64,000 bases of DNA from Rhodanobacter thiooxydans (GCF_021545845.1 NZ_CP088923.1:868001-932000), one strand, 5' to 3'; positions 9,846 to 21,918 are shown, counted from the stretch's first letter. The notes: generated by a model not told the origin, from the sequence alone. Program-made: numbers and translations.

Positions 9846-10822
9846 ACGCGTCGACGCAGACCCTGCACGCGCCGGCGGATGCGTCGGGCCGCAACACCCA
9901 CAGCCGCGGCAGCCGCATCGGCAACTGGTGGGAACACCATCGCTGGAGCGCGGGATCGAGCCTGCGCCGGCTTGCCGCGCGCCCGTTCGGCAGCCTGCTC
10001 ACGATCGCGGTGATGGGCCTGGCGCTGGCGTTGCCGCTGGCGTTCTATCTGCTGCTGGGCAACGTGCAGCAACTCGGCAACGCGCTGGGCCAGAGTCAGG
10101 CGATCAGCGTGTTCCTGCAGCCGGGTCAGGCTGCACCGCAGGCGCAGCTGCTGGCACAGCAACTGGGCAGCCGCCCCGAAGTGGCCGCGGTGACGGTGAA
10201 GACACCGCAGCAGGGCATGGACGAGCTGGCGCAGATGCAGGGCTTCTCCGGCGCCCTGCACACGCTGGACGACAACCCGTTGCCGTACGTGCTGCAGCTG
10301 CAGCCGCGCGCAGGCGTGAGCGCACAGGCGCTGGAGCAGCTGGTCGCCGACGTGCGCACGCTGCGCAGCGTCGATCTGGTGCAGGACAGCGGCAGCTGGC
10401 GCCAGCGGCTGGACGCCTTGCTCGGCGTGGGCAATCGCGTGGTGCTGGTGTTGGCTTCGCTGCTGGCGCTGGCGGCGCTGCTGGTGGTCGGCAACACGGT
10501 GCGGGTGGACATCGCCAGCCGCAGCGAGGAGATCGGCGTGCTGCTGCTGGTCGGCGCCAGCGGCGCGTTCGTGCGCCGGCCTTATCTGTATGCGGGGATC
10601 TGGTACGGCCTGTTCAGCGGCATCCTGGCGGCGCTACTGGCGGTGCTGATCGAGCTGGCGCTGGCCGCGCCGGTGGCGCAGTTGAGCCAGGCTTATGATG
10701 GCAAGCTGCAGGTCGGCGGCCTGCCGCCGTGGCTGCTGCTGGCGGTGCCGCTGGTCGCTGCGGCGCTGGGCTGGCTGGGTGCGCGGCTGGTCAGCGCCTG
10801 GCAATTGCGCAAGGCGGTGTGA
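9842..10822 (+). CDS. ftsX: Cell division protein FtsX (permease partner of FtsE)
   Basis: Inner-membrane partner of FtsE, whose periplasmic loop recruits EnvC-type activators in E. coli. 326 residues from GTG 9842, overlapping the ftsE stop. There are four membrane segments: near residues 60-80 (LLTIAVMGLALALPLAFYLL) and three in the last half (VLVLASLLALAALLVVG, AGIWYGLFSGILAALLAVL, LLLAVPLVAAALGWLGA), with a large periplasmic loop between the first and second containing SVFLQPGQ. An envC gene is 4 kb downstream on the other strand, so all parts of the FtsEX-EnvC module are in this window. Confidence 0.94.
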   Translation: MNASTQTLHAPADASGRNTHSRGSRIGNWWEHHRWSAGSSLRRLAARPFGSLLTIAVMGLALALPLAFYLLLGNVQQLGNALGQSQAISVFLQPGQAAPQAQLLAQQLGSRPEVAAVTVKTPQQGMDELAQMQGFSGALHTLDDNPLPYVLQLQPRAGVSAQALEQLVADVRTLRSVDLVQDSGSWRQRLDALLGVGNRVVLVLASLLALAALLVVGNTVRVDIASRSEEIGVLLLVGASGAFVRRPYLYAGIWYGLFSGILAALLAVLIELALAAPVAQLSQAYDGKLQVGGLPPWLLLAVPLVAAALGWLGARLVSAWQLRKAV

Positions 10823-10961
10823 TGCGCTTGCGCGGGGGTGACGCTGATCGCAACGGTCGATGGCCGATCCGGTGCACTATCCCCAGTTACGGCGGGTGCA
10901 GGGGTGCGCCTGCGGGTTCATCGGCGCAGGACTGCCACGAGTCGGGTGGGTGAGTTAAGGA

Positions 10962-11804
10962 ATGAGTACGAATATCAGCAGCCGTCTGCTGACCGAGGCG
11001 CCGCGGGTGCTGGTGGTCGACGGCTCGCGCGTGGTGCGGCAGTTGATTACCCGCGTGCTGCTGGCCGAGCTGCCCGGGGTCGAGGTGATTGGTTGCGGCA
11101 GTGGCGCCGAGGCGCAGCAGGTGCTGGGCGAGGGCGTGTTCGACTTCATCACCATCGCCTTGCGCCTGCCCGACATGGACGGGCTGGAACTGGCGCGCTT
11201 CGTGCGCGAGTCGGCGCCGCAGGCGTACGTGCCGATCGTGGTGGTTTCCGGCGACGTCGAGGACCGGCTGCATCGCCGCTCGCTGGGCGAACACGTCACC
11301 GATTATTTCGACAAGGCGCTGGGCTTCCAGGCGCTGGCCGAGTTCATCCGCGGCTACGTGCGGCCGGACGACACCGCCGAGGGCGTGGTGCTGTACGTCG
11401 AGGACAGCCGCGTGGTGGCGCTGGCGACGCGCCGCATGCTGGAGAAGATCGGCCTCACCGTGCGCCACGTAGTCAGCGTGGAAGACGCCCTGGCGTTGCT
11501 GGAGACCTCGAAGGCGCAGGGCGTGGTGGGTGCCGACGTGGTGCTCACCGACGTCAGCCTGAAGGGCGAACTCACCGGCGGCGACCTGCTCAAGCACGTC
11601 CGCGGCGAGTTCGGCTACGGCAAGGGCCGCCTGCCGGTGCTGGTGATGACCGGCGACGAGAACCCGGCCAACCAGGCCGCGCTGATCAAGGCCGGCGCCA
11701 ACGACCTGGTCGAGAAGCCGGTCGAGGAAAAGCTGCTGGTGACCAAGCTGCTGTTCCAGTTGCGCGTGGCCAGGCACCTGCGCGAACACGCGGCCGAGGC
11801 GTGA
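10962..11804 (+). CDS. Tandem receiver-domain response regulator, first receiver degenerate
   Basis: 280 residues made only of two CheY-like receiver domains, with no DNA-binding or enzymatic output. REC1 (about residues 14-130) has [13 protein letters not shown], but the phospho-acceptor position in [14 protein letters not shown] is Ala instead of Asp. REC2 (about 142-270) looks intact: [13 protein letters not shown], an acceptor Asp in [15 protein letters not shown] and a conserved Lys in VEKPVEEK. It probably acts by protein-protein signalling, with only the second domain phosphorylated. ATG 10962 has AAGGA upstream. Its stop overlaps the ung start by four bases. It sits between ftsX and rpoH, which adjoin in E. 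coli. Confidence 0.85.
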   Translation: MSTNISSRLLTEAPRVLVVDGSRVVRQLITRVLLAELPGVEVIGCGSGAEAQQVLGEGVFDFITIALRLPDMDGLELARFVRESAPQAYVPIVVVSGDVEDRLHRRSLGEHVTDYFDKALGFQALAEFIRGYVRPDDTAEGVVLYVEDSRVVALATRRMLEKIGLTVRHVVSVEDALALLETSKAQGVVGADVVLTDVSLKGELTGGDLLKHVRGEFGYGKGRLPVLVMTGDENPANQAALIKAGANDLVEKPVEEKLLVTKLLFQLRVARHLREHAAEA

Positions 11805-12523
11805 GCGACGCGGCGCAGATCCGGCTGGAACCGTCCTGGAAGGCGCGTATCGGCGATTATCTCTTGCGTCCCGAGATGCAGGCGCTGGCGGCATTCCTGC
11901 GCGCGGAGAAGCAGGCCGGCAAGCGGATCTACCCGCCCGGGCTGGAGATCTTCGCTGCGTTCGAGCACACCCCGTTCGACGCGGTGCGGGTGGTGATCCT
12001 GGGCCAGGACCCGTACCACGGTCCCGGGCAGGCGCACGGTCTGTGCTTTTCGGTGCGCCCCGGCGTGCGGGTGCCGCCGTCGCTGGAGAACATCTTCAAG
12101 GAAATCCAGCGCGACCTCGGCATTGCGCGCCCCGACCACGGCTGCCTCACGCCGTGGGCCGACCGCGGCGTGTTGCTGCTCAACAGCGTGCTGACGGTGG
12201 AGGAAGGCCGCGCCGGCGCCCACCAGGGCAAGGGCTGGGAAGGCTTCACCGACGCGGCGATCGACGCGCTCAACCGCGAGCGCGAGGGCCTGGTGTTCCT
12301 GCTGTGGGGCAGCTACGCCCAGCGCAAGGGGCAGCTGATCGACACCCGCCGCCACGGCGTGCTGCAGAGCGTGCATCCCTCGCCGTTGTCTGCCCATCGC
12401 GGCTTCCTCGGCTGCGGGCATTTCTCCGCCGCCAACCGCTACCTGGAAGCGCATGGCCACGCGCCGGTGGACTGGTCGTTGCCGCCGCGGGCCGCATTGC
12501 AGGGCCAATTCACGCCCACTTGA
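11801..12523 (+). CDS. ung: Uracil-DNA glycosylase, family 1
   Basis: Removes uracil from DNA to start base excision repair. 240 residues. The water-activating loop is [22 protein letters not shown] (catalytic Asp in GQDPYHG), the uracil-binding segment is [10 protein letters not shown] and the minor-groove loop is [18 protein letters not shown]. The GTG at 11801 overlaps the TGA of the receiver protein (GTGA), implying translational coupling to it; the reading frame is open much further upstream but that part is not protein-like. The length is normal. Confidence 0.96.
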   Translation: MSDAAQIRLEPSWKARIGDYLLRPEMQALAAFLRAEKQAGKRIYPPGLEIFAAFEHTPFDAVRVVILGQDPYHGPGQAHGLCFSVRPGVRVPPSLENIFKEIQRDLGIARPDHGCLTPWADRGVLLLNSVLTVEEGRAGAHQGKGWEGFTDAAIDALNREREGLVFLLWGSYAQRKGQLIDTRRHGVLQSVHPSPLSAHRGFLGCGHFSAANRYLEAHGHAPVDWSLPPRAALQGQFTPT

Positions 12524-12563
12524 ACGCCGCCCGGGCAACCTCATGTGACACCGGATGGGGCGC

Positions 12564-12592
12564 TGGACAAGGGTGGAAAATATCTGTACTAT
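12564..12592 (+). promoter_or_regulatory. Sigma70-like promoter of rpoH
   Basis: -35 TGGACA (12564-12569), exactly 17 bp, -10 TACTAT (12587-12592). The predicted start near 12599 leaves an 85-nt leader that contains two hairpins, including the CIRCE element. Confidence 0.72.
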
Positions 12593-12603
12593 TCGGTTCA
12601 TTA

Positions 12604-12629
12604 AAAGCGCGGAACCAATCCCGCGCTTT
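12604..12629 (+). promoter_or_regulatory. GC hairpin in the rpoH leader
   Basis: AAAGCGCGG (12604-12612) pairs with CCGCGCTTT (12621-12629) around an 8-nt loop. Its 3' arm overlaps the first two bases of the CIRCE element, so the two structures are mutually exclusive at that edge in RNA. Confidence 0.55.
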
Positions 12630-12654
12630 AGCACTCCAACTACCCGAGTGCTAA
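12628..12654 (+). promoter_or_regulatory. CIRCE operator (HrcA binding site) in the rpoH leader
   Basis: TTAGCACTC (12628-12636), 9-nt spacer, GAGTGCTAA (12646-12654): a perfect match to the CIRCE consensus TTAGCACTC-N9-GAGTGCTAA. It lies between the predicted transcription start and the rpoH start codon 30 bp downstream. CIRCE is bound by the HrcA repressor, best known at groESL and dnaK operons. Here it would place the heat-shock sigma factor gene itself under HrcA. Confidence 0.93.
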
Positions 12655-12683
12655 ACTTTGACGTCATGCAGGAGGTTCCATCC

Positions 12684-13550
<867 letters not shown>

Positions 13551-13580
13551 GCCGGCGCGTCGAGTCACGGTCCGAACGAG

Positions 13581-13610
13581 AACGGCCCCACGAGGGGCCG
13601 TTTTCATTTT
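13581..13610 (+). terminator. Intrinsic terminator of rpoH
   Basis: AACGGCCCC (13581-13589), loop ACGA, GGGGCCGTT (13594-13602), then TTCATTTT. This is a good stem with a U-rich tail, 30 bp after the stop. Confidence 0.88.
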
Positions 13611-13631
13611 CGCCTCTCTGGCGTGCGCCGC

Positions 13632-15023
13632 TCAGCGCCGCACGGTGGCGGGCTGGCGCAGCGCCATGCCCTTGAGCACGTTCAGCGCCTGCGCCAGCGC
13701 GTAATCGCTGGTGGCCAGTTTGGCGTCGGCGGCGCTGCCGTCGTCGTTGATGTTGGTGCCGGCCTGGGCCTTCTCGTTGGCCAGGTGGTTCGGCAGGTCG
13801 GCTTCCGAGCTGATCAGCACCGGACCGTGGTCGGAGGGGTTCACGGTGAGCTCGGCCAGCGCGATGTCCGGCTTGATGCCTTCGGCCTGGATCGAGGTGC
13901 CGTTCGGCGTGTAGTAGCGCGCGGTGGTGATCTTCACCGCATGGTCGGCGTCCAGCGGCAACACCGTCTGCACCACGCCCTTGCCGAACGTGCGCTGGCC
14001 CATGATCAGCGCGCGGTGGTTGTCCTTCAGCGCGCCGGAGACGATTTCCGCGGCGGAGGCGGTGCCGTTGTTGGTCAGCACGACCATCGGCGCGCCGCCG
14101 AGCTGGTCGCCGGGATGCGCCTTGAAGCTCATGTTCGCGTCCTGCAGGCGGCCGCGGGTGGTGACGATGGTGCCGACGTCGAGGAAGTCGTCGCTCACGC
14201 CCACCGCCGCGGTGAGCAGGCCGCCGGGGTTGTTGCGCAGGTCGAGCACGGCGCCCTTCGGCGGCCCGTTCTTCGCGATCAACTGGCCCAGCTTGCGCTC
14301 CAGGTCGCCCGCGGTGTCGTCCTGGAACTGGCTGATCCGCACATAGGCGTAGCCCGGTTCCAGTTCACGCACCTTGACGCTGCTGATCGCGATGTTCTCG
14401 CGCACCAGGTGCAGGTCGATCAGCTTGTCGCTGTTCTGGTGCACGATGGTCAGGTCGACCTTGCTGCCCGGCTTGCCGCGCAACTCCTTGAACATGCCGT
14501 CCACATTCTGCGCGTCGACCACGATGCCGTTGATCTTGACGATGCTGTCGCCCGGCTTGATGCCGGCGCGTGCCGCCGGGGTGTCGTCGATCGGCGAGAC
14601 GATACGCAGGCCACCATCGACCTGCAGCACCTCGATGCCGAGGCCGCTGTACTGGCCGGTGGTGTCCTCGTTGAGCTGGGTCAGACCTTCCTTGTCGAGA
14701 TATTCGCTGTGCGGGTCGAGCCCGCTGAGCATGCCGGTGATGGCCGCCTTCATCAGGGTCTTGTCATCGACTTTCTCCACGTAGGCCTGGCGCACCACCT
14801 CGTAGACGCGGCTGAAGTTGCGGATGTCGTCCAGGTCCACCTGGTCGACGGTGCCGGCAGCGGCGGGAACGGCGGCGCTGCTGGTGGCAGCCGGCAGCTC
14901 GACCGGCGCGGCCGGGCTGGCCGGTGCGTTCTGTGCGCAGAGCTTCGGCGCGGCCAGCAGGAACGGGGCGGCCAGCAGCAGGGCCGCCAGGCCCAGCGGC
15001 GCGCCAGAGGGGGAAAGACGCAT
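13632..15023 (-). CDS. ctpA: C-terminal processing protease, S41 family, exported
   Basis: Periplasmic carboxyl-terminal processing peptidase. 463 residues from ATG 15023, which has GGAG 8 nt upstream and starts a signal peptide (MRLSPSGAPLGLAALLLAAP...LCAQ). An Ala/Pro linker is followed by VYEVVRQAYVEKVDDKTLMK, a PDZ domain (about residues 130-215, YSGLGIEVLQVDGGLRIVS, GIKPGDSIVKING), and the S41 core with ARLDLRNNPGG-like VLDLRNNPGGLL, the serine in NNGTASAAEIVSGAL and the lysine in GQRTFGKG. It lies downstream of envC on the same strand; this pairing recurs in xanthomonads. Substrates are unknown. Confidence 0.93.
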   Translation of the reverse strand: MRLSPSGAPLGLAALLLAAPFLLAAPKLCAQNAPASPAAPVELPAATSSAAVPAAAGTVDQVDLDDIRNFSRVYEVVRQAYVEKVDDKTLMKAAITGMLSGLDPHSEYLDKEGLTQLNEDTTGQYSGLGIEVLQVDGGLRIVSPIDDTPAARAGIKPGDSIVKINGIVVDAQNVDGMFKELRGKPGSKVDLTIVHQNSDKLIDLHLVRENIAISSVKVRELEPGYAYVRISQFQDDTAGDLERKLGQLIAKNGPPKGAVLDLRNNPGGLLTAAVGVSDDFLDVGTIVTTRGRLQDANMSFKAHPGDQLGGAPMVVLTNNGTASAAEIVSGALKDNHRALIMGQRTFGKGVVQTVLPLDADHAVKITTARYYTPNGTSIQAEGIKPDIALAELTVNPSDHGPVLISSEADLPNHLANEKAQAGTNINDDGSAADAKLATSDYALAQALNVLKGMALRQPATVRR

Positions 15024-15154
15024 GCGTGTGACTCCGTGCAACGGACAGCGTCGCGCCGGAGCGCGACGGGAAAAGTGGTCAGGCATGAGACAACCAGAGG
15101 CCGGGGTAATTCAGTGTGAATGTGCGGCTAGCCTGCGATGCGGCGACGATCGCG

Positions 15155-16378
15155 TCAACGGTGCTGGCTCAGCCAGCTGCGCGGATCGACCGGCTGGTTG
15201 TTCCGGCGCAGCTCGAAATAGACGCCGGTGTTGACCCCAGTGGGCGGGCTGGCGGTGCCGATCGCCGCGCCGGCCTCGACCTGGTCGCCGACGCCGTGCA
15301 GCAGGGTCTCGTTGTTGCCGTACATGCTCATCCAGCCGTTGCCATGGTTGAGGATCAGCAGCATGCCGTAGCCGCGCAGGAAGCCGGCGTAGATCACCCG
15401 GCCGCGCGCCACGGCGTGGATCTCGCTGCCGCCGCCGGCCTTGATCAGCACGCCGTTGCCGTAGCTGTTGACCGCCCCGCTGGCCGGCCACGGCAGGTTG
15501 CCGCGGATGTTGGCGCTGGCGCCGCCGACCTCGAGCGGCGGTGGCGGCTTGCGCCCGGGGTGCTTCCTGATCGCCGCGGCACGCTCGGCCGCGGCGCGGG
15601 CGGCGGCTTCGTCGATCGCCTTCTGCAGCTTGTCGAGCAGGTGGTTGAGCGCCTGCGCATCCTGTTTCAGCGCGGCCAGGCGCTGCGCCTGGTCCTTGTA
15701 TTGAGCGTCGGTCTCGGCAGCCAGCTTCTGCTGCGCGGCGCGTTGCCCGGCCAGCACGGCGGCCTGCTGCTCGCGCTGGGCGCGGGTTGCCTGCAACGCC
15801 TGCTGCTCGGTGCTGATCGCCTGCTCCAGTTCCTGCAGCCTGGCCAGGTCGTCCATCAGGCGCTGCACCCGCTGCACGCGGTCCTGCTGGAAGTACTTCG
15901 AGTACACCAGCGCGCGGGCGATGCGCGCCACGTCCTCATCGCCCAGCAGCAGGCGCAGGTCGGAGCCACGGCCGAGCGCGTAGGTGGCGCGCAGCAGGTC
16001 GGCGATCGCGGCGCGCTGGCTGTCCAGGGCCTGCTTGAGGGTCGCGCGTTGCTGCTGCAACTGGTCCAGCTGCTGCTGTTTGGCCGCCAGTTCGGCGTCG
16101 GTCTGATGTACCGCGCGCGCCGCGCTGGCCAGGGCGTTCGCTTGCCTGGCCAGCTCCGCGTTGGCGCGATCGCGCCGGCTGGCGGTATCGGCCTGTTGCT
16201 CGGCCAGTGCTTCCATCTTCTGCTGCAGCTCGGCCAGTTTGTGCTTGGCCGCGGCCTGCTCGCTGCGGCTCTTGCCGTCCTGGCGCGCGTGCAGCGGAGT
16301 GATGGCCAGGCAACCCAGCAGCACGGCGAGGATCAGGCGGCGGACGGGGCAGACGGCGGCACGGGTGGGTATGGGCAT
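15155..16378 (-). CDS. envC: Murein hydrolase activator EnvC (degenerate LytM/M23 domain)
   Basis: Periplasmic activator of septal amidases, recruited by FtsX in E. coli. 407 residues from ATG 16378, starting with a signal peptide (RRLILAVLLGCLAITPLHA). Residues about 35-260 are Ala/Gln-rich coiled coil (QQQLDQLQQQRATLKQALD). The C-terminal LytM domain reads SEIHAVARGRVIYAGFLRGYGMLL, LNHGNGWMSMYGN and GVYFELRRNNQPVDP; the HxxxD and HxH zinc ligands of active M23 peptidases are absent, as in EnvC. So it should activate rather than cut. ctpA follows 130 bp downstream. Confidence 0.92.
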   Translation of the reverse strand: MPIPTRAAVCPVRRLILAVLLGCLAITPLHARQDGKSRSEQAAAKHKLAELQQKMEALAEQQADTASRRDRANAELARQANALASAARAVHQTDAELAAKQQQLDQLQQQRATLKQALDSQRAAIADLLRATYALGRGSDLRLLLGDEDVARIARALVYSKYFQQDRVQRVQRLMDDLARLQELEQAISTEQQALQATRAQREQQAAVLAGQRAAQQKLAAETDAQYKDQAQRLAALKQDAQALNHLLDKLQKAIDEAAARAAAERAAAIRKHPGRKPPPPLEVGGASANIRGNLPWPASGAVNSYGNGVLIKAGGGSEIHAVARGRVIYAGFLRGYGMLLILNHGNGWMSMYGNNETLLHGVGDQVEAGAAIGTASPPTGVNTGVYFELRRNNQPVDPRSWLSQHR

Positions 16379-17156
<778 letters not shown>

Positions 17157-17165
17157 GTTTCGCGC

Positions 17166-17945
17166 ATGTGCCTGATCGCCTTCGCCTGGAATGCGCATCC
17201 GCGCTGGCGCCTGCTGCTGGCCGGCAACCGCGACGAGTTCCACGCGCGTCCCAGCGCGGCGCTGGCGCGTTGGGACGACGCGCCGATCATCGGCGGGCGC
17301 GACCTCGAAGCCGGCGGCACCTGGCTCGGCGTCACCGACGACGGGCGCTGCTGCGTGGTGACCAACGTGCGCGACCCACGCGACCCGCAACTCGGCACCT
17401 CGCGCGGCCTGCTGGCCACCGACTACCTGCGCGGCGATGCCGATGCCGCCACGCATGCGCAACAGCTGCTGCGCGCGGCCGCCGACTACCGGCCGTTCAA
17501 CCTGCTCACCTTCGACGCGCGCGCCGCGTTCTACCTCGGCAACCGCCCCGAGCCGCGCGCGCAGGCGGTGACGCCGGGTGTGCACGGCCTGTCCAACGCC
17601 GACTTCAACACGCCATGGCCGAAGACCCGCATGCTGACGCAGCGGCTGCAGCAGTGGATCGACGCCGGCGGCGACACGGATTTTGCGCCACTGTTCGAGG
17701 CGCTTGCCGATGAACGGCGGGCGCCGGACGCGCAGTTGCCCGACACCGGGGTGGGACTGGAGCGCGAACGCTTGCTGTCGCCGGCGTTCATCCGCGGCGA
17801 GCAGTACGGCACCCGCGCCGGCACCGTGGTGGCCATCGACCGCGACGGCGGCGGGGTGATCGTGGAGCGCCGCTTCGGGCCGAACGGTCGCTACCACGGC
17901 CAGACCTTGCTGCGCTTCGGCGCGTCGCCGACCGCCACCGACTGA
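17166..17945 (+). CDS. NRDE (TANGO2-like) family protein
   Basis: 259 residues starting MCLIAFAWNAHPRWRLLLAGNRDEF, with the Cys at position 2 and the NRDE motif that define the family; further family blocks are GGRDLEAGGTWLGV and NVRDPRD, SRGLL, and GVHGLSNADFNTPWPKT. The family is widespread; the human member TANGO2 is linked to metabolic disease and haem or lipid handling, but the bacterial role is not settled. The N-terminal Cys suggests an Ntn-hydrolase-like fold. It follows the glutamate synthase remnant by 9 bp and precedes ligB. Confidence 0.9.
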   Translation: MCLIAFAWNAHPRWRLLLAGNRDEFHARPSAALARWDDAPIIGGRDLEAGGTWLGVTDDGRCCVVTNVRDPRDPQLGTSRGLLATDYLRGDADAATHAQQLLRAAADYRPFNLLTFDARAAFYLGNRPEPRAQAVTPGVHGLSNADFNTPWPKTRMLTQRLQQWIDAGGDTDFAPLFEALADERRAPDAQLPDTGVGLERERLLSPAFIRGEQYGTRAGTVVAIDRDGGGVIVERRFGPNGRYHGQTLLRFGASPTATD

Positions 17946-17985
17946 CGCCAAGCGCCTACGTGCTGCCGCGTGCCCCGCTGCCTGA

Positions 17986-19728
<1,743 letters not shown>

Positions 19729-19731
19729 GCG

Positions 19732-20133
19732 TCAGCTCTTCAGCTCGCCGTCGTGGTAGTACCAGTGGCCGCCCTCGCGCACGAAGCTGCTGGTCTCATG
19801 CTGGCGCTGCGCGCGGCCGCCGCCGAGCCGGTAGCGGGCGATGAATTCGACGATGGCATGGTCGTCGTCGACGCGTTGCTGGCGGCGCAGCTCCAGCCCC
19901 AGCCAGGTCGGGGGCGGCTGCTGCGCGGCCAGCCGCAGCGAGGCCGGGCGGGTATCGACGTGCCAGCTGGTCAGCAGGTAGTCCTCGCGCTTGAGCACGT
20001 AGGCGCTGTAGCGCGAGCGCATCAGTTGTTCGGCGCTGGCGGCGCTGGCGCCGTCGTGCAGCGGCCCGCAGCATTGGCTGTAACCGGCCGGGTTGCCGCA
20101 GGGGCAGGGGGTCAGCGTGTCGATCGCCTTCAT
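19732..20133 (-). CDS. ychJ: YchJ family protein with SEC-C motif (UPF0225)
   Basis: 133 residues from ATG 20133. The N-terminus has the metal-binding SEC-C motif CPCGNPAGYSQCCGPLH, then AEQLMRSRYSAYVLKREDYLLTSWH and WLGLELRR, and ends SSFVREGGHWYYHDGEL, all typical of UPF0225. The fold is NTF2-like; the function is unknown. It is the last gene of the minus-strand group that begins with the NnrU-like gene. Confidence 0.88.
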   Translation of the reverse strand: MKAIDTLTPCPCGNPAGYSQCCGPLHDGASAASAEQLMRSRYSAYVLKREDYLLTSWHVDTRPASLRLAAQQPPPTWLGLELRRQQRVDDDHAIVEFIARYRLGGGRAQRQHETSSFVREGGHWYYHDGELKS

Positions 20134-20188
20134 GCCGCCTTTGTACCCGGTTCGGCGGCGGCGTGCAGGTGTGCGTGCAGGCAGAGGC

Positions 20189-20785
20189 TCAGTCGTGGTG
20201 GCGCCACACGCGGCAGCGGTTGTTGGCCGGCATCGCCACGTCGTCAACCAGCGCAAAGCCCGCCGCCGCGGCCAGCGCATCCACCGCCTCGGCGTCGCGG
20301 ATACCCATGTGCGCGTCGCGCGCCTTCAGCCATGCATCGAACGCGGCGTTGCTGGTGCTGCTGTAGCGGCCCTGCCGGTTAAACGGGCCATAGATCGCCA
20401 GCACGGCATCGCCAGCGGTGACCGCGGGCAAATGCGCGAACAGCTGCTGCACCTCGGGCCACGCCATGATGTGCAGGGTGTTGGCACTGAACACCGCGTC
20501 GAACGGGCCGGGCGGCCACGCGCCGCCGACGTCCAGCTCCAGCGGCGGCGGGGTGTTGGGCAGCGCCGCCTCGTCCAGCCAGGCGCGGATGCCGGGCAGG
20601 TGTTCCGCGCGGTCGGAGCTTTGCCAGTTCAATTGCGGCAGCGCCGCGGCGAAATGCACCGCGTGCTGGCCGGTGCCGCTGCCGATCTCCAGTACCCGCC
20701 GGCGATCGGCGAAATGCTCGCGCAGCACGCTGAGGATCGGGTCGCGATTGCGCTCGCAGGAAGGCGAGTAGGGTTCTTCGGCCAT
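20189..20785 (-). CDS. SAM-dependent methyltransferase, DUF938 family
   Basis: 198 residues. It starts with the DUF938 hallmark PYSPSCERNRDPIL and has the SAM-binding GxGxG in VLEIGSGTGQHAVHFA, the acidic strand end LELDVGGAWP, and FSANTLHIMAWPEV, GPFNRQGRYSS and DAHMGIRD. The substrate is unknown. Its start is 2 bp from the stop of the winged-helix/GHKL/STAS gene, so the two are likely co-translated. Confidence 0.88.
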   Translation of the reverse strand: MAEEPYSPSCERNRDPILSVLREHFADRRRVLEIGSGTGQHAVHFAAALPQLNWQSSDRAEHLPGIRAWLDEAALPNTPPPLELDVGGAWPPGPFDAVFSANTLHIMAWPEVQQLFAHLPAVTAGDAVLAIYGPFNRQGRYSSTSNAAFDAWLKARDAHMGIRDAEAVDALAAAAGFALVDDVAMPANNRCRVWRHHD

Positions 20786-20787
20786 GC

Positions 20788-21849
20788 TCAGCGCAGCGGC
20801 AACTGGCCGCTTTCCTCATCGCGGGCGATTTCGGCGCGGCGGATCATCTGCCGTACTGCCGGCACCGCATGGACCGGAACGAGCGCGACTTCGGGATGAT
20901 CGTGCGCGAAGACGCGGAACACCTCGTCCGCAAAAGCCTGGCCGATGCTGGTTACCGCATCGAAGTCCAGCACCACGGTACGGAACCGCTCCACCCGCTG
21001 CATCAGGCGTTTGGCCTGCGAACGCGAAACCAAATTTTCGTCACCGACCCGGGCCAGTCTCACCGGTACCACCGTCTTGGCGAAGGTGTAGTCGTCGGGC
21101 CCGCTGGAGTACTGGTCGAAAACCTCCTTGGCCGTCCTGCTGGTGTCGGTGCGGATCTCCATCAGCGCGGTCGTGCCATGGCGGAACTGGTGCATGTCGG
21201 TGTCGAACAACAGGTCGTCGCCTTGCCCGCCATCATGGTCGAAGACCAGGTCGCCGGAAGCGATCTGGAAGCGGTCGAACATGCGCGAAGTGAAAAACAC
21301 GCCTTCGCCGGAATGGCGCCGTGGATCGGTGGTCAGCTTTCCCTTGGCAAGTTCCAGCAGGGCCAGTCGTTCGTCGGGAAGATCCAGCGCACGGGTGATC
21401 TTGCGGAAAATGCCGATGCCGTCGTCCGCGACCATCATCGCGACCCGGTGGGCATTGCGGTCGACGTGGACCGTGAGGTGTTTCCCTTCGGAGTGGTCGA
21501 TCGCGTTGTTCACCATCTCGGTCAGGCCGTGGTGGCAGATATCGAAGATGTTCGCGGGCAGGCCTGACAGCAGGGGCGCGATGTCGTTCGACCACACGCG
21601 GTCCTCGGCCAAGCCACGCAGCGCATGGCGGAAACCCGCACGCCTGGAGTTTCCGGGACGGTAGGTCGGACGTGTCGTGCCGACCTTGGCAAGATAGCCG
21701 TCTCCGATCAGCGCGCGTACGCGCGTGGCGACGGCGGCGCGGCTGAGCCCGAGCTTTCCGGCGACGATCCGGACGAGATCGTCCGGGTGTTCTTGCACCA
21801 GGCGCAGCAGGGTTGCGTCGATTTCCGCCGAACGGCTGGGTCGGGCCAT
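20788..21849 (-). CDS. Winged-helix / GHKL ATPase / STAS-like (DUF4325) regulatory protein
   Basis: 353 residues with three recognisable parts. Residues about 1-65 form a winged helix (LGLSRAAVATRVRALIGDGYL). Residues about 95-200 are a GHKL ATPase: N box EMVNNAIDHSEG, G1 VADDGIGIF, G2 RHSGEGVFFTSRMFD. Residues about 265-345 match the DUF4325 STAS-like domain (RTVVLDFDAVTSIGQAFADEV). There is no transmembrane segment or histidine phospho-acceptor, so it resembles an anti-sigma-type kinase and STAS partner fused to a DNA-binding domain. Three 10-bp repeats at 21-bp intervals lie directly upstream and could be its own operator. It is followed by the DUF938 methyltransferase after 2 bp. No cellular role is established. 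Confidence 0.85.
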   Translation of the reverse strand: MARPSRSAEIDATLLRLVQEHPDDLVRIVAGKLGLSRAAVATRVRALIGDGYLAKVGTTRPTYRPGNSRRAGFRHALRGLAEDRVWSNDIAPLLSGLPANIFDICHHGLTEMVNNAIDHSEGKHLTVHVDRNAHRVAMMVADDGIGIFRKITRALDLPDERLALLELAKGKLTTDPRRHSGEGVFFTSRMFDRFQIASGDLVFDHDGGQGDDLLFDTDMHQFRHGTTALMEIRTDTSRTAKEVFDQYSSGPDDYTFAKTVVPVRLARVGDENLVSRSQAKRLMQRVERFRTVVLDFDAVTSIGQAFADEVFRVFAHDHPEVALVPVHAVPAVRQMIRRAEIARDEESGQLPLR

Positions 21850-21858
21850 GCCGGCACT

Positions 21859-21911
21859 GTAAAGTAACTCGCGCCGATTGGAAAGTTACTCTTCCGGATT
21901 GTAAAGTTTAC
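21859..21911 (-). promoter_or_regulatory. Three direct repeats at 21-bp spacing, candidate autoregulatory operator
   Basis: GTAAAGTAAC (21859-21868), GGAAAGTTAC (21880-21889) and GTAAAGTTTAC (21901-21911) start exactly 21 bp apart, two helical turns, so all face the same side of DNA. They fill the 69-bp gap between the small membrane gene and the winged-helix/GHKL/STAS gene start at 21849. Binding by that protein is inference. Confidence 0.7.
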
Positions 21912-21918
21912 GCGCGGG

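Noticed and set aside
10838..11800. The ung frame extended upstream to 10838
   Set aside because: The extra 321 codons overlap the receiver gene out of frame and are Arg/Gly-rich; the GTG at 11801 begins the real N-terminus.
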